NCBI GenBank assembly: GCA_937876375.1
Contig: CALEHY010000025.1
Span: 1 to 46,458 of the forward strand
DNA length: 46,458 nt
Direction: 5' to 3'
From: an uncultured Clostridia bacterium
GTDB lineage: Bacteria; Bacillota; Clostridia; Oscillospirales; Acutalibacteraceae
A program made the position numbers and the translations under genes. Positions 24,838-32,715 of this stretch are shown here, piece after piece (position 1 is the stretch's first letter; every line of letters starts with the position of its first letter). Under the pieces are notes generated by a model. The model was given only the letters and a program-made list of their open reading frames with translations, made no database searches and was not told the origin of the DNA.

Positions 24838-26472
24838 TCAATATATCGTGCCATCAAGGGCATTGAATTTTAATACCTCTGGCTTTTCATTTTGGATATA
24901 GTCGATGAAAATTTTATCATTCACCTCATTGATATCAACAACCCTTGCGTCATCATCAGCTAAAACGTCGTTGAACACAGCCAATTGGTCATCATCATAG
25001 TCCGAAATATTATCGCTCATAAACAGAACGCCACCAAAAAGCTTGATGAATTTTGCCAGTAGTTTTTGCTGTTCAACAGTGAATTTAATATTAGTTCTGC
25101 GTAGTAGGAACACGTCTGGATCACACAAGAATGCTCGGCCATTAAAACAACGACGATAGATACTGTTGCGAATTGCATTAGGAGTTGAAACGTCCTCACG
25201 GTGCATATTCTTGCGCAAGAATGTATGCGCCCAGCCAAGCGACATATCAGCACCGATACGCATATATTCTACCTTACCAAAACAAGGCATTTGCTGTACG
25301 CCACAACCCAAAATCTCCTTGTCGCCAACACATTCACGAAGCAAATCAATGCTATCGTATGCAATTTCACCCCTTGTTTTATTATACATAGGAATGATAG
25401 ACGCTGCGTAGAGGAAATCGAGCTTAACTAAATCAAATCCCCACTCATTGAGCACTAGGTTGAACACGTCCTTGATATACTGTCTAGCGTCTGGATTGTA
25501 GATATCTAGGGCATAAAATCCACCCCAGTTTGCTCCAACTGGAATAGGCTTGCCCTTTTCATCCTTGATGAGCCAATCTGGGTGTTCCTTTGCTAGAACA
25601 GAGGTCTTTTTTGCACCAAATGGTGCTACCCAAAGGCCAGCCTTTAGCCCCTTTTCGTGAATGGCATCAGCGATACATTTCATACCATTAGGGAACTTTT
25701 CCTTGTCAACAGAGAACCAGTCGCCAACTGCTGTTTCGTACCCATCGTCGACCTGAAATGTGTTGACCATATCACAGGATGAAATTGACTCCAAATCACG
25801 CAGAATAACACTCTCATTAATATCCTCGTAGTAGTTATACCAAGAGGTATAGCCCTTGATTTTCTTATCTGTCAGAGGTGTGACACCAAGTGCGTCAAAG
25901 TAGCTGTCGAACACCTCATCATAATCACCACTACAAAAATACATATCCAAAATCTCATATGGTTTGTCGATAACGATACCATCCAAATCCTTTGAAAAAC
26001 GGATAAAATTATCGTTCATATCAGCATAGATAATGGTGTAGCCAGTACGGTCATTAAGTGAGCCAAAGAAATCAATCTCCTCACCATTTTTAACATAAGC
26101 AAGTGAAAAAGAGTGGAATGTGCCCTCTTCCTTTTCAGCCTTGACAAAATTGTAGTCACCAACATTGTTTAGGCCAAATTTCTTGCCAAATGGGCTCTTT
26201 CCTACAAGACCAAGCCCAGCCATACGCTCGCCAGCTGTGTACTCTCTTGTATCAGTCCAAGACTGAAATCCGTTAGCAAAAAACTTGCTGTTAAATGGAT
26301 ATTTGTACGCCCTTTCGACATAAAAGTTATGGATAGAAACATCATTTTTTGGTACAAGAACGACCTTTAGTCCAGTGCTGCTATCCTGAATATCATAATC
26401 AAAATCGTCATTAGGTGCTGTAGCAGTTTTTACCACACCATTGACGCTATAGGTAAAATGAAATTTGTACAT
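24838..26472 (-). CDS. GH36-type alpha-galactosidase (melibiase)
   Basis: 544 aa without signal peptide, so intracellular. The GH36 core is evident: GLWVAPFGAKKTS, the nucleophile Asp in DLVKLDFLYAA near residue 345, and the acid/base Asp in RIGADMSLGW near 408. It is shorter than the ~720-aa GH36 group I enzymes. It would cleave raffinose-family sugars, melibiose or galactomannan side chains after uptake; no sugar transporter adjoins. I start at MYKFHF, behind GGGGTGG; the frame is open upstream for 43 codons through a terminator. That terminator ends about 17 bp before this start, leaving no room for a separate promoter. Confidence 0.9.
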   Translation of the reverse strand: MYKFHFTYSVNGVVKTATAPNDDFDYDIQDSSTGLKVVLVPKNDVSIHNFYVERAYKYPFNSKFFANGFQSWTDTREYTAGERMAGLGLVGKSPFGKKFGLNNVGDYNFVKAEKEEGTFHSFSLAYVKNGEEIDFFGSLNDRTGYTIIYADMNDNFIRFSKDLDGIVIDKPYEILDMYFCSGDYDEVFDSYFDALGVTPLTDKKIKGYTSWYNYYEDINESVILRDLESISSCDMVNTFQVDDGYETAVGDWFSVDKEKFPNGMKCIADAIHEKGLKAGLWVAPFGAKKTSVLAKEHPDWLIKDEKGKPIPVGANWGGFYALDIYNPDARQYIKDVFNLVLNEWGFDLVKLDFLYAASIIPMYNKTRGEIAYDSIDLLRECVGDKEILGCGVQQMPCFGKVEYMRIGADMSLGWAHTFLRKNMHREDVSTPNAIRNSIYRRCFNGRAFLCDPDVFLLRRTNIKFTVEQQKLLAKFIKLFGGVLFMSDNISDYDDDQLAVFNDVLADDDARVVDINEVNDKIFIDYIQNEKPEVLKFNALDGTIY

Positions 26473-26489
26473 AAATACCACCCCAAAAC

Positions 26490-26532
26490 GAAAAAAATAG
26501 AGCAGGCGTAAGGTATCCCTCACCTGCCCTAT
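26490..26532 (-). terminator. Terminator/attenuator between the amino acid ABC operon and the alpha-galactosidase gene
   Basis: Minus strand: ATAGGGCAGGTGAGG, GATA loop, CCTTACGCCTGCTCTAT (with G-U pairs and one mismatch) then TTTTTT. It starts 8 bp after the ATPase stop and ends about 17 bp before the alpha-galactosidase ATG. Confidence 0.85.
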
Positions 26533-26539
26533 ATGTATT

Positions 26540-27298
26540 TTAAAACTTTTCGAGTGAATTTGCAAGAAAGCTTTTTGTTTTTGTACTCTTTGGATTGTCA
26601 AAAATCTGCTCTGGTGGTCCCATTTCCTCTACGACACCATCTGCCATAAAGATAATCTTGTCAGACACATTCTTGGCAAACTCCATCTCGTGAGTAACAA
26701 CGACCATTGTGCTACCCTCATCCTTTAGATTCTTGATAACCTTTAGCACCTCACCAGTAAGCTCTGGGTCAAGCGCAGAGGTTGGCTCATCAAAGCATAG
26801 GATATCTGGGTTGAGCATAAGTGCTCTAGCGATAGCAACTCTCTGCTTTTGTCCACCGGATAGCATACAAGGATAGAAATCAGCCTTTTCTGTTAGACCA
26901 ACTCTAGCAATGATTTCGTCAGCCTGCTTCTCTAATTCATCCTTTGAGCCCATGCCAAGTAGCTGAGGAGCTAGCACCAAATTCTGCTTAACATTATACT
27001 GTGGGAACAGATTGAAATCCTGGAACACCAAACCAAAGTGCAGACGCTTTTTGCGAAGGTCCTTTTCCTTTATCTTGACATCCTTTTCACCATCGTAGAT
27101 AACCTCGCCATTAACAGAGATAGTACCCTCCTGGGCAAACTCAAGAAAATTGATACAACGAAGGAGTGTTGTCTTGCCAGAACCAGATGAGCCGATGATG
27201 GACAAAACCTCGCCCTTTTCTAGTTCAAAATCAATACCCTTTAGCACCTCTGTTTTGCCAAAGTATTTTACTATATTCTTTACCTCTAATATTGCCAT
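26540..27298 (-). CDS. Polar amino acid ABC transporter ATPase (GlnQ-like)
   Basis: 252 aa. Walker A GSSGSGKTT near residues 36-44, Q-loop VFQDFNLFP, signature LSGGQKQRVAIARAL, Walker B ILCFDEPTSALDPE, switch VTHEMEF. Belongs to the HisP/GlnQ family. Together with the permease and lipoprotein gene upstream it forms a complete three-gene importer, order binding protein, permease, ATPase. The amino acid transported is not determinable. Confidence 0.93.
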   Translation of the reverse strand: MAILEVKNIVKYFGKTEVLKGIDFELEKGEVLSIIGSSGSGKTTLLRCINFLEFAQEGTISVNGEVIYDGEKDVKIKEKDLRKKRLHFGLVFQDFNLFPQYNVKQNLVLAPQLLGMGSKDELEKQADEIIARVGLTEKADFYPCMLSGGQKQRVAIARALMLNPDILCFDEPTSALDPELTGEVLKVIKNLKDEGSTMVVVTHEMEFAKNVSDKIIFMADGVVEEMGPPEQIFDNPKSTKTKSFLANSLEKF

Positions 27299-27311
27299 TA
27301 TTCAATCCCCC

Positions 27312-27953
27312 TTACTCAAAATAGCTCATCTTTTTCTCGATGGCACGGAAGACAAGTGTCAAAATACCACAGAAAATGAGGTAAAATGCACCAGTGTAGA
27401 ACAATGGCCAAATTAGACCAGCAGATTTGATAAAGCTCTGTCCCATAAAGATAATCTCATATACAGAGATAATTCTAGCAAGAGAGGTATCCTTAACAAG
27501 AGTGATAATCTCGTTGCTCATAGGTGGAACAATACGCTTGATAACCTGCAACAATGTGACCTTAAAGAAAATCTGTGGCTTAGTCATACCGAGAACAAGA
27601 CCTGCTTCCTTTTGACCATTAGGGATGGACTCGATACCACCACGGAAAATCTCACAGAAATAGCACGAATAGTTGATAACGAACGCTACTATAACTGCTG
27701 TAAAACGTTGCATAGAGCTCCAGCCAAATAACAAGCCTGGACCATAGAATACAACTATCAGCTGGAGCATAAGAGGAGTGCCTCTAATAATCCAGATAAA
27801 AATTCTTACAACTGCTTTGAGTGGCTTGAATTTTGACATGGACAAAAAGCTCAAAACCAAACCAATAGGCAATGCTAAAGCAAGGGTGATACCAAAAATC
27901 TTGATGGTCTCCCAAAATCCCTTTAGCAGCTCCATAGTTACTGTTGCAAACAT
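27312..27953 (-). CDS. Polar amino acid ABC transporter permease
   Basis: 213 aa, HisM/GlnP type with about five helices. Marks are IRGTPLMLQL (N-terminal region) and the EAA loop QKEAGLVLGMTKPQIFFKV near residues 125-143. AAGGAG lies 8 bases before the ATG chosen (MFATVT). It is separated from the binding-protein gene by a stem-loop without T-tract and starts 13 bp before the ATPase. Confidence 0.92.
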   Translation of the reverse strand: MFATVTMELLKGFWETIKIFGITLALALPIGLVLSFLSMSKFKPLKAVVRIFIWIIRGTPLMLQLIVVFYGPGLLFGWSSMQRFTAVIVAFVINYSCYFCEIFRGGIESIPNGQKEAGLVLGMTKPQIFFKVTLLQVIKRIVPPMSNEIITLVKDTSLARIISVYEIIFMGQSFIKSAGLIWPLFYTGAFYLIFCGILTLVFRAIEKKMSYFE

Positions 27954-27978
27954 TGTTTTTCTCCTTAACAGAACATTA

Positions 27979-28006
27979 AGGCTGTCCTGCATTAGCAGAA
28001 CAGCCT
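27979..28006 (-). promoter_or_regulatory. Intercistronic stem-loop (mRNA stability or partial terminator)
   Basis: Minus strand AGGCTGTTCTGC, TAAT loop, GCAGGACAGCCT: a 12-bp stem with one G-U pair. No T-tract follows, so it more likely protects the binding-protein mRNA 3' end and lowers permease expression. Confidence 0.7.
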
Positions 28007-28026
28007 CTCTTAAATTTTACTACGCT

Positions 28027-28824
28027 TTATGCAAGCTGAACAGAATATGTCTCTGCAAGCTTGTCAAGTGTGCCATCAGCCTTTAGCTCATCAAGGATAG
28101 CGTTAACCTTATCAGTAACGTCAGATTCCTTTCTGAAGCTGATACCATACTGCTCGTCAATAAGTGTAACTGAAGCCTTTAGGTCAGCATAGCTTGTGCC
28201 CTCACCTGTCATAGCAGCAGCCATTGTTGAATCGATAACGCAAGCATCAACTGTACCAGACTCAACCTCTAGAAGAGCATCAGCCTGTGTGTTAACAACA
28301 ACGATATTATCCTCTGCAACAACCTCTGCAGCAGCATCAGCACCAGCTGAGCCATTCTCTACAGCAAACTTAAGGTCCTTAATGTCATCAGCTGTCTTTA
28401 GAGTGTCAGCAAGGTCAGCCTTTGTAACAACGATCTGCTGGTTCATAGCATAAGCCTTTGTGCAGTTTGAGTTTAGGTTAACCTCGTCAGTGATTGTCAT
28501 ACCATTCCAGATACAATCGATATTGCCAGTCTCAAGCTCGATGAACTTGTTGTCCCAGTCGATTACTAGGAACTCAACATCAACGCCAAGCTTCTCGCCA
28601 ACAATTCTAGCAAGATCAGCATCAAAACCGATCCACTCGCCATTTGCATCCTTGTAGTCCATAGGCTCAAACTCTGTGATACCTACAACCATCTTACCAT
28701 TTGCCTTGATAGCATCAAGGTCGCTGCTTGTCTCGTCATTCTTCTTTGCACTACAAGCTGCGAAGCAAGTGCAAATAGTAACAACTGCAAGAACAAGAGC
28801 AAGAATCTTCTTCATCTTCTTCAT
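28027..28824 (-). CDS. Amino acid ABC transporter substrate-binding lipoprotein
   Basis: 265 aa. Lipoprotein signal MKKMKKILALVLAVVTICTC with Cys candidates at FAAC (near residue 24). SBP_bac_3 family: GKMVVGITEFEPMDYKD, GFDADLARIVGEKLG, DCIWNGMTIT, and the second lobe AVENGSAGADAA. GGAGG is 8 bases before the ATG used. First gene of the minus-strand transporter operon. Specificity unknown; the first-lobe pattern with EPMDY resembles cystine/polar amino acid binders. Confidence 0.93.
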   Translation of the reverse strand: MKKMKKILALVLAVVTICTCFAACSAKKNDETSSDLDAIKANGKMVVGITEFEPMDYKDANGEWIGFDADLARIVGEKLGVDVEFLVIDWDNKFIELETGNIDCIWNGMTITDEVNLNSNCTKAYAMNQQIVVTKADLADTLKTADDIKDLKFAVENGSAGADAAAEVVAEDNIVVVNTQADALLEVESGTVDACVIDSTMAAAMTGEGTSYADLKASVTLIDEQYGISFRKESDVTDKVNAILDELKADGTLDKLAETYSVQLA

Positions 28825-28867
28825 AATAAAATCCTCCGTATAATTTGTCAAAAGATTAAGTGAGGCT

Positions 28868-28896
28868 ATTATACTTTATTTCTTTACCAAAGTAAA
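28868..28896 (-). promoter_or_regulatory. Promoter with inverted repeat for the minus-strand amino acid transporter
   Basis: Minus strand TTTACT, 17 bases, TATAAT, 44 bp before the start codon. A perfect inverted repeat CTTTAC-CAAA-GTAAAG (28882-28897) overlaps the -35 box and looks like a repressor site. A further repeat AAAAAGTA/TACTTTTT lies just beyond it. Confidence 0.7.
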
Positions 28897-29005
28897 GTGT
28901 TAATTTGAAAAAGTACAAAATTTTTACTTTTTTAACAAAATCGTCAATGATTTATGCAAAATAATGTATATTATTCGGTATAAAAATACATTTTATGTAT
29001 ATTTA

Positions 29006-29034
29006 TTGACTTTTTAACCCATTTGTAATATATT
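29006..29034 (+). promoter_or_regulatory. Promoter of the plus-strand amino acid transporter
   Basis: TTGACT, 17 bases, TATATT, about 53 bp before the start codon of the lipoprotein gene. Confidence 0.72.
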
Positions 29035-29087
29035 TTCTGCATACTTTAATGTATTAAATAAAAATATTATTTAAAGGAGAACTAACT

Positions 29088-29882
29088 ATGAAATCATTAA
29101 AGAAAGTATTAGCTGTTATCCTTGCTGCTTGCTTCGTATGCTTCAGCTTTGCTGCATGCTCAGCAAACAAGCCAGCAGAGGAAAACAACGACGCTAAAGA
29201 AACAAAGGGCACACTTGTTATGGCTACAAACGCAGAGTTCCCTCCATACGAGTACTTCGAGAACGAGAAGATCGTTGGTATCGATGCAGAGGTTGCTCAG
29301 GCAATCTGCAACAAGCTTGGCTATGAGCTAAAGATCGAGCACATTGAGTTTGATTCTATCATTCCTGGTGTTAAGGGCGGCAAGTTCGATTTTGGTGCAG
29401 CTGGTCTTACAGTAACAGATGAGCGTAAGAAGGAAGTTAGCTTCACTACTTCATATGCAACAGGTATCCAGTCAATCATCGTTAAGGCTGACAGCGATAT
29501 CAAGACAGTTGACGACCTATCAAAGGGCGGCCTAAAGATCGGTGTACAGAAGGCTACAACTGGTGACCTATATTGCACATGGGATATCGAGGACGAGGGC
29601 CTTGGTACAGTAGAGAGATTTGCTAAGGGTGCTGACGCTGTTATGGCTCTTACTTCAGGTAAGGTTGATGCAGTAGTTATCGACAACCAGCCAGCAAAGG
29701 TATTCGTTGCTAACAACGATGGCCTACAGATTCTTGACACAGAGTATGCTGTTGAGGATTACGCTATCGCAGTAAGCAAGGATAAGCCAGAGCTTCTTGA
29801 GGAAATCAACGGTGCTCTAGAGGAGCTTATCGCTGATGGTACTATCCAGAACATTATCGACAAGTATATCCCTGCTGAGTAA
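29088..29882 (+). CDS. Amino acid ABC transporter substrate-binding lipoprotein
   Basis: 264 aa. Lipoprotein signal MKSLKKVLAVILAACFVCFS with lipobox FAAC near residue 24. SBP_bac_3 family: LVMATNAEFPPYEYFE, IVGIDAEVAQAICNKLG, FGAAGLTVTDERKKEV and the second-lobe GVQKATTGD. AAAGGAG precedes the ATG. First gene of a three-gene importer on +, divergent from the other amino acid importer. The two binding proteins are only distantly alike, so they probably take up different amino acids. Confidence 0.94.
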   Translation: MKSLKKVLAVILAACFVCFSFAACSANKPAEENNDAKETKGTLVMATNAEFPPYEYFENEKIVGIDAEVAQAICNKLGYELKIEHIEFDSIIPGVKGGKFDFGAAGLTVTDERKKEVSFTTSYATGIQSIIVKADSDIKTVDDLSKGGLKIGVQKATTGDLYCTWDIEDEGLGTVERFAKGADAVMALTSGKVDAVVIDNQPAKVFVANNDGLQILDTEYAVEDYAIAVSKDKPELLEEINGALEELIADGTIQNIIDKYIPAE

Positions 29883-29900
29883 TTTTTAAAGCAAAATTTT

Positions 29901-29927
29901 TAGGGCAAGGTTAATCGCCTTGCCCTA
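29901..29927 (+). promoter_or_regulatory. Intercistronic stem-loop after the binding-protein gene
   Basis: TAGGGCAAGG, 7-base loop, CCTTGCCCTA: perfect 10-bp stem, then TTATCTTATA, a poor T-tract. As in the divergent operon it probably gives more binding protein than membrane parts. Confidence 0.72.
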
Positions 29928-29954
29928 TTATCTTATAAAAAAGGAGAATGTATT

Positions 29955-30683
29955 ATGAAGGAATGGTTCCTATCCATCGCTGACCAATTTAATACTGCAT
30001 TCGTCGTTGACAACAGATGGAAATACATTGCACAGGGTCTTGGCAATACATTGCTAATCACTCTATTTGCTCTCATCGTGGGTATCGTAATCGGTATAGT
30101 GGTATCTGCTATTCGTTCTACATACGACAAGCAGTACACAGAGATGAGACCTAGCGTTGGCAAGTTCATCTTTGCTGTACTAAACAAGATCTGCAAGATT
30201 TACCTAACTGTTATTCGTGGCACACCAGTTATGATTCAGATTATGATTATCTATTTCGTAATCATGGCATCATCCGACAACAAGCTACTATGTGCTGTTG
30301 TTGCATTCGGTATCAACTCTGGTGCATATGTTGCCGAAATCATCCGTAGTGGTATCATGAGTATCGACCAAGGACAGATGGAAGCTGGTAGATCACTTGG
30401 CTACAACTATATTCAAACAATGGGATATATCATCTTGCCACAAGCATTTAAGAATATCCTACCTGCACTTGCAAACGAGTTCATCGTGTTGCTAAAGGAA
30501 ACCTCTATCGCATGCTATGTTGGTATGAAGGATTTGACTGGTGGTGCAAATATCATCCGTGGTATCACATACCAGAGCTTCTTCCCACTTATCGCAGTTG
30601 CGTTAATCTATCTAGTACTAGTAATGTTCTTCACAAAGCTAGTAAGCCTACTTGAGAGGAGGTTGAAGAACAGTGAGCGCTAA
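29955..30683 (+). CDS. Polar amino acid ABC transporter permease
   Basis: 242 aa, HisM/GlnP family. IRGTPVMIQIMIIYF in the middle helix region and the EAA loop QMEAGRSLGYNYIQTMGYI near residues 138-156. AAAGGAG is 8 bases before the ATG. The last 11 bases overlap the ATPase gene, which begins with GTG. Confidence 0.93.
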   Translation: MKEWFLSIADQFNTAFVVDNRWKYIAQGLGNTLLITLFALIVGIVIGIVVSAIRSTYDKQYTEMRPSVGKFIFAVLNKICKIYLTVIRGTPVMIQIMIIYFVIMASSDNKLLCAVVAFGINSGAYVAEIIRSGIMSIDQGQMEAGRSLGYNYIQTMGYIILPQAFKNILPALANEFIVLLKETSIACYVGMKDLTGGANIIRGITYQSFFPLIAVALIYLVLVMFFTKLVSLLERRLKNSER

Positions 30684-31416
30684 TCCAATCATTCAGGTAA
30701 AAGACCTAAAAAAGCATTATATCGGTGGTGAAATCAAGGCTCTTGATGGTATCACACTCGATATCGAAAAGGGTGAGGTTGTTGTTATCATCGGACCATC
30801 TGGCTCTGGTAAATCAACACTTCTTCGTTCCCTAAACCTTCTTGAAATACCTACTAGTGGTAGCGTAATATTTGAAGGAACAGATATTACCGACCCAAAG
30901 GTTAATATCAACACTCACAGACAGAAGATGGGTATGGTGTTCCAGCACTTTAACCTATTTCCACACTGGACTATTCTAAAGAATATCACACACGCTCCAA
31001 TAAAGCTACTCGGTCTATCAAAGGACGAGGCTACCAAGAGAGGTATGGAGCTACTAAAGATGGTAGGACTAGAGGACAGAGCAGACGCTTATCCAAGCCA
31101 GCTATCTGGTGGACAGAAGCAGAGAGTTGCTATCGTTAGAGCTCTATGTATGCAACCAGACGTTATGCTATTTGATGAGCCAACCTCTGCACTTGACCCA
31201 GAGATGGTAGGTGAGGTTCTTCAGGTTATGAAGGACTTGGCAAAACAAGGTATGACTATGATTACCGTAACACACGAGATGGGATTCGCAAAAGAGGTTG
31301 CGTCACGTGTTATCTTTATGGATCAGGGTGTTGTTCTTGAGGAAGGCACACCTGATGAGATATTCAACAATCCAAAGGATCCAAGACTACAGGATTTCTT
31401 GTCAAAGGTATTATAA
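30673..31416 (+). CDS. Polar amino acid ABC transporter ATPase (GlnQ-like)
   Basis: 247 aa. Walker A GPSGSGKST near residues 39-47, VFQHFNLFPHWT, signature LSGGQKQRVAIVRAL, Walker B VMLFDEPTSALDPE, switch VTHEMGF. The start is GTG, with GAGGAGG about 10 bases upstream inside the permease gene. It completes the plus-strand importer. Its terminator contains an inserted IS3-like relic. Confidence 0.94.
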   Translation: MSANPIIQVKDLKKHYIGGEIKALDGITLDIEKGEVVVIIGPSGSGKSTLLRSLNLLEIPTSGSVIFEGTDITDPKVNINTHRQKMGMVFQHFNLFPHWTILKNITHAPIKLLGLSKDEATKRGMELLKMVGLEDRADAYPSQLSGGQKQRVAIVRALCMQPDVMLFDEPTSALDPEMVGEVLQVMKDLAKQGMTMITVTHEMGFAKEVASRVIFMDQGVVLEEGTPDEIFNNPKDPRLQDFLSKVL

Positions 31417-31471
31417 TATAGTTATAAAAAACACTTAAGCTTTTGATAAGATAATATAACAAAGATTAATG

Positions 31472-31560
31472 AAAAACGGAGCAGTAAAATGTACCGACCC
31501 CAAAAGTTAGACCGAAAGGTTTAACGATGGGAGGTCGGTACAAAACTGCTCCGTTTTTTC
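31472..31560 (+). terminator. Terminator of the plus-strand transporter, interrupted in its loop by an IS relic
   Basis: Outer arms AAAACGGAGCAGT (31473-31485) and ACTGCTCCGTTTT (31545-31557) are perfect complements and are followed by TTC. Removing 31490-31542 plus one AAA copy leaves a compact terminator with a three-base loop. With the insert it becomes a long hairpin, since the insert ends also pair. Confidence 0.8.
31490..31542. mobile_element. 53-bp IS3-family-like terminal relic or mini-element
   Basis: Begins TGTACCGACCCCAAAAGTTA, which matches the kind of terminal inverted repeat seen in IS3-family elements (TG...ACCCCAAAAGTTAGAC). Ends GGTCGGTACA, the exact complement of its first 10 bases. 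It is flanked on both sides by AAA (31487-31489, 31543-31545), the 3-bp target duplication usual for this family. No transposase remains. Family name is from memory of IS3 ends, not from a search. Confidence 0.65.
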
Positions 31561-31591
31561 AATATTGGAGATTTGTTATTTCGGAATTATA

Positions 31592-31608
31592 CTAAAATAT
31601 CACGACAA
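31592..31608. repeat. 17-bp repeat, copy 1 (cassette 3' side)
   Basis: CTAAAATATCACGACAA, identical to 39297-39313. It lies 14 bp past the stop codon of the barstar-like gene. Its complement TTGTCGTGATA resembles the inner end of the large repeats (TTGGCACGATA at 32672; TTGTCGCAATA at 39960). Confidence 0.7.
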
Positions 31609-31622
31609 CTTGATGACTCGTT

Positions 31623-31916
31623 TTAATCTTCAACTGTCCAAGTAAATTCAATTCCACACATCTTTTGAAATGCTTTTACTCGTTCGAACATTTTTGTTAT
31701 GATTTCAAGCTCCTTTCGTATGCCGTCAGTAGTTTTTGAAACATTAATTATTCTAACATTTCTATCCTCTTCCCATGGCTCACGCAAAAAATCACTTAAC
31801 CCATCTGGATGCATACCTGTAAAACTTGGCAACTCTAATTTTTCTATCATTAATTTATAAAAGCCATAAAAATATCGCTCGTTACCTACATCAATAACTA
31901 TTTCTTTTTTTGACAT
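31623..31916 (-). CDS. Barstar-like immunity protein (barnase inhibitor)
   Basis: 97 aa. Similar in plan to barstar: an N-terminal strand (KEIVIDVG), a helix ending KLELPSFTGMHPDGLSDFL, then a later strand and helix. Barstar's barnase-binding Asp35 and Asp39 correspond to Asp38 and Asp42 here in the same G-x3-D-x3-D spacing, with LP and the aromatic-Gly turn before them. It follows the RNase gene after 13 bp with its own AGGAGG site, the standard order of toxin then immunity. Lys codons are almost all AAA, unlike resident genes. Expected to bind and block the RNase. Confidence 0.85.
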   Translation of the reverse strand: MSKKEIVIDVGNERYFYGFYKLMIEKLELPSFTGMHPDGLSDFLREPWEEDRNVRIINVSKTTDGIRKELEIITKMFERVKAFQKMCGIEFTWTVED

Positions 31917-31929
31917 TTTATTACACCTC

Positions 31930-32493
31930 CTATACTATTTCAAAAAGTGTCAATCCGTGGTCATAAGAAACAAATATTAAGCCATCGTTTGAATAATACA
32001 ATCTGTGGCTGTTTCTTCTTCCTTCGTAGTAATTAATATCTGCTTCTATCCAAATTCTTCCAGCTTTATTTGGCAAAAGATTTCGATCATTATTAAAGAT
32101 ACCACCTATCATCATTTTATCAGGAAACCATTTGACAGGTGGCTTGCCACTTTTCCACCCTGCTTTTATGTATTCTTCTCGTGAAACATAATAATCAGGT
32201 AATCTTCCATAATGCTTTAGCCAATAGTCAGCACCATTTTGCCCATCTTTTGTGGCATTTCCTGCTTCAATGGCAATATTTTTGTCATATTCACAATGGC
32301 AATTTGGATGCACATTCGGTCTATCTTCTTCGCTTATTGGAACAATTACACCATTTTGCGAAAAGCAAAAATCACAGGTTTTTGGTGTGATGTGTGTTAC
32401 CCACCTTTGCCATTTTGAACTTTGCTCTAGTTTTGGAATAAAAACATCATCAAAAGCTTTTACAATACTGCCATATACTTTTTTGATATACAA
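31930..32493 (-). CDS. Barnase-type RNase toxin with truncated MuF (phage minor head) N-terminus
   Basis: 187 aa. Residues ~83-187 align with barnase almost end to end: ADYWLKHYGRLPDYYVS, GGIFNNDRNLLPNKAGR, IEADINY, GRRNSHRLYYSNDGLIF, YDHG. Catalytic residues are in place: Glu150 (barnase E73), Arg160 (R83), Arg164 (R87), His179 (H102); barnase Lys27 is Arg105. Residues 38-70 carry the zinc-knuckle end of a MuF/phage minor head domain (C-x2-C at 40/43; H62-P-N-C65-H-C67). Such MuF-toxin fusions are known as phage polymorphic toxins, but the MuF part is normally several hundred residues; only a stub remains. Start is TTG with AAAGGAG 9 bases upstream. No signal peptide. Barstar-like gene follows. 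Confidence 0.9.
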   Translation of the reverse strand: MYIKKVYGSIVKAFDDVFIPKLEQSSKWQRWVTHITPKTCDFCFSQNGVIVPISEEDRPNVHPNCHCEYDKNIAIEAGNATKDGQNGADYWLKHYGRLPDYYVSREEYIKAGWKSGKPPVKWFPDKMMIGGIFNNDRNLLPNKAGRIWIEADINYYEGRRNSHRLYYSNDGLIFVSYDHGLTLFEIV

Positions 32494-32634
32494 AATTTCA
32501 TCTCCTTTATTATGTATTGGATTATTATCCAGTTTTCATATTAGAGATGAAAAACAAATAATTCAACAGCTTGATTATTTTAGTCCCAAAAGATGAACTT
32601 TATTTATTGTGCATATAGCATACATTATGTATAA

Positions 32635-32663
32635 ATTATATCTTTTTAATGACTTTTTTGCAA
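32635..32663 (-). promoter_or_regulatory. Promoter of the RNase toxin-immunity pair
   Basis: Minus strand TTGCAA, 17 bases, TATAAT, with a leader of about 135 bases before the TTG start. It is part of the large repeat and corresponds to the GNAT gene promoter at 39924. Confidence 0.8.
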
Positions 32664-32715
32664 CACAAAAGTTGGCACGATACCAAAATTATATACCAAC
32701 ACCAAAAATGAAAAC

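Noticed and set aside
31623..32493. Residual prophage at the MuF-barnase locus.
   Set aside because: No capsid, portal, terminase, tail, integrase or repressor gene is present on either side; only the MuF stub is phage-like.
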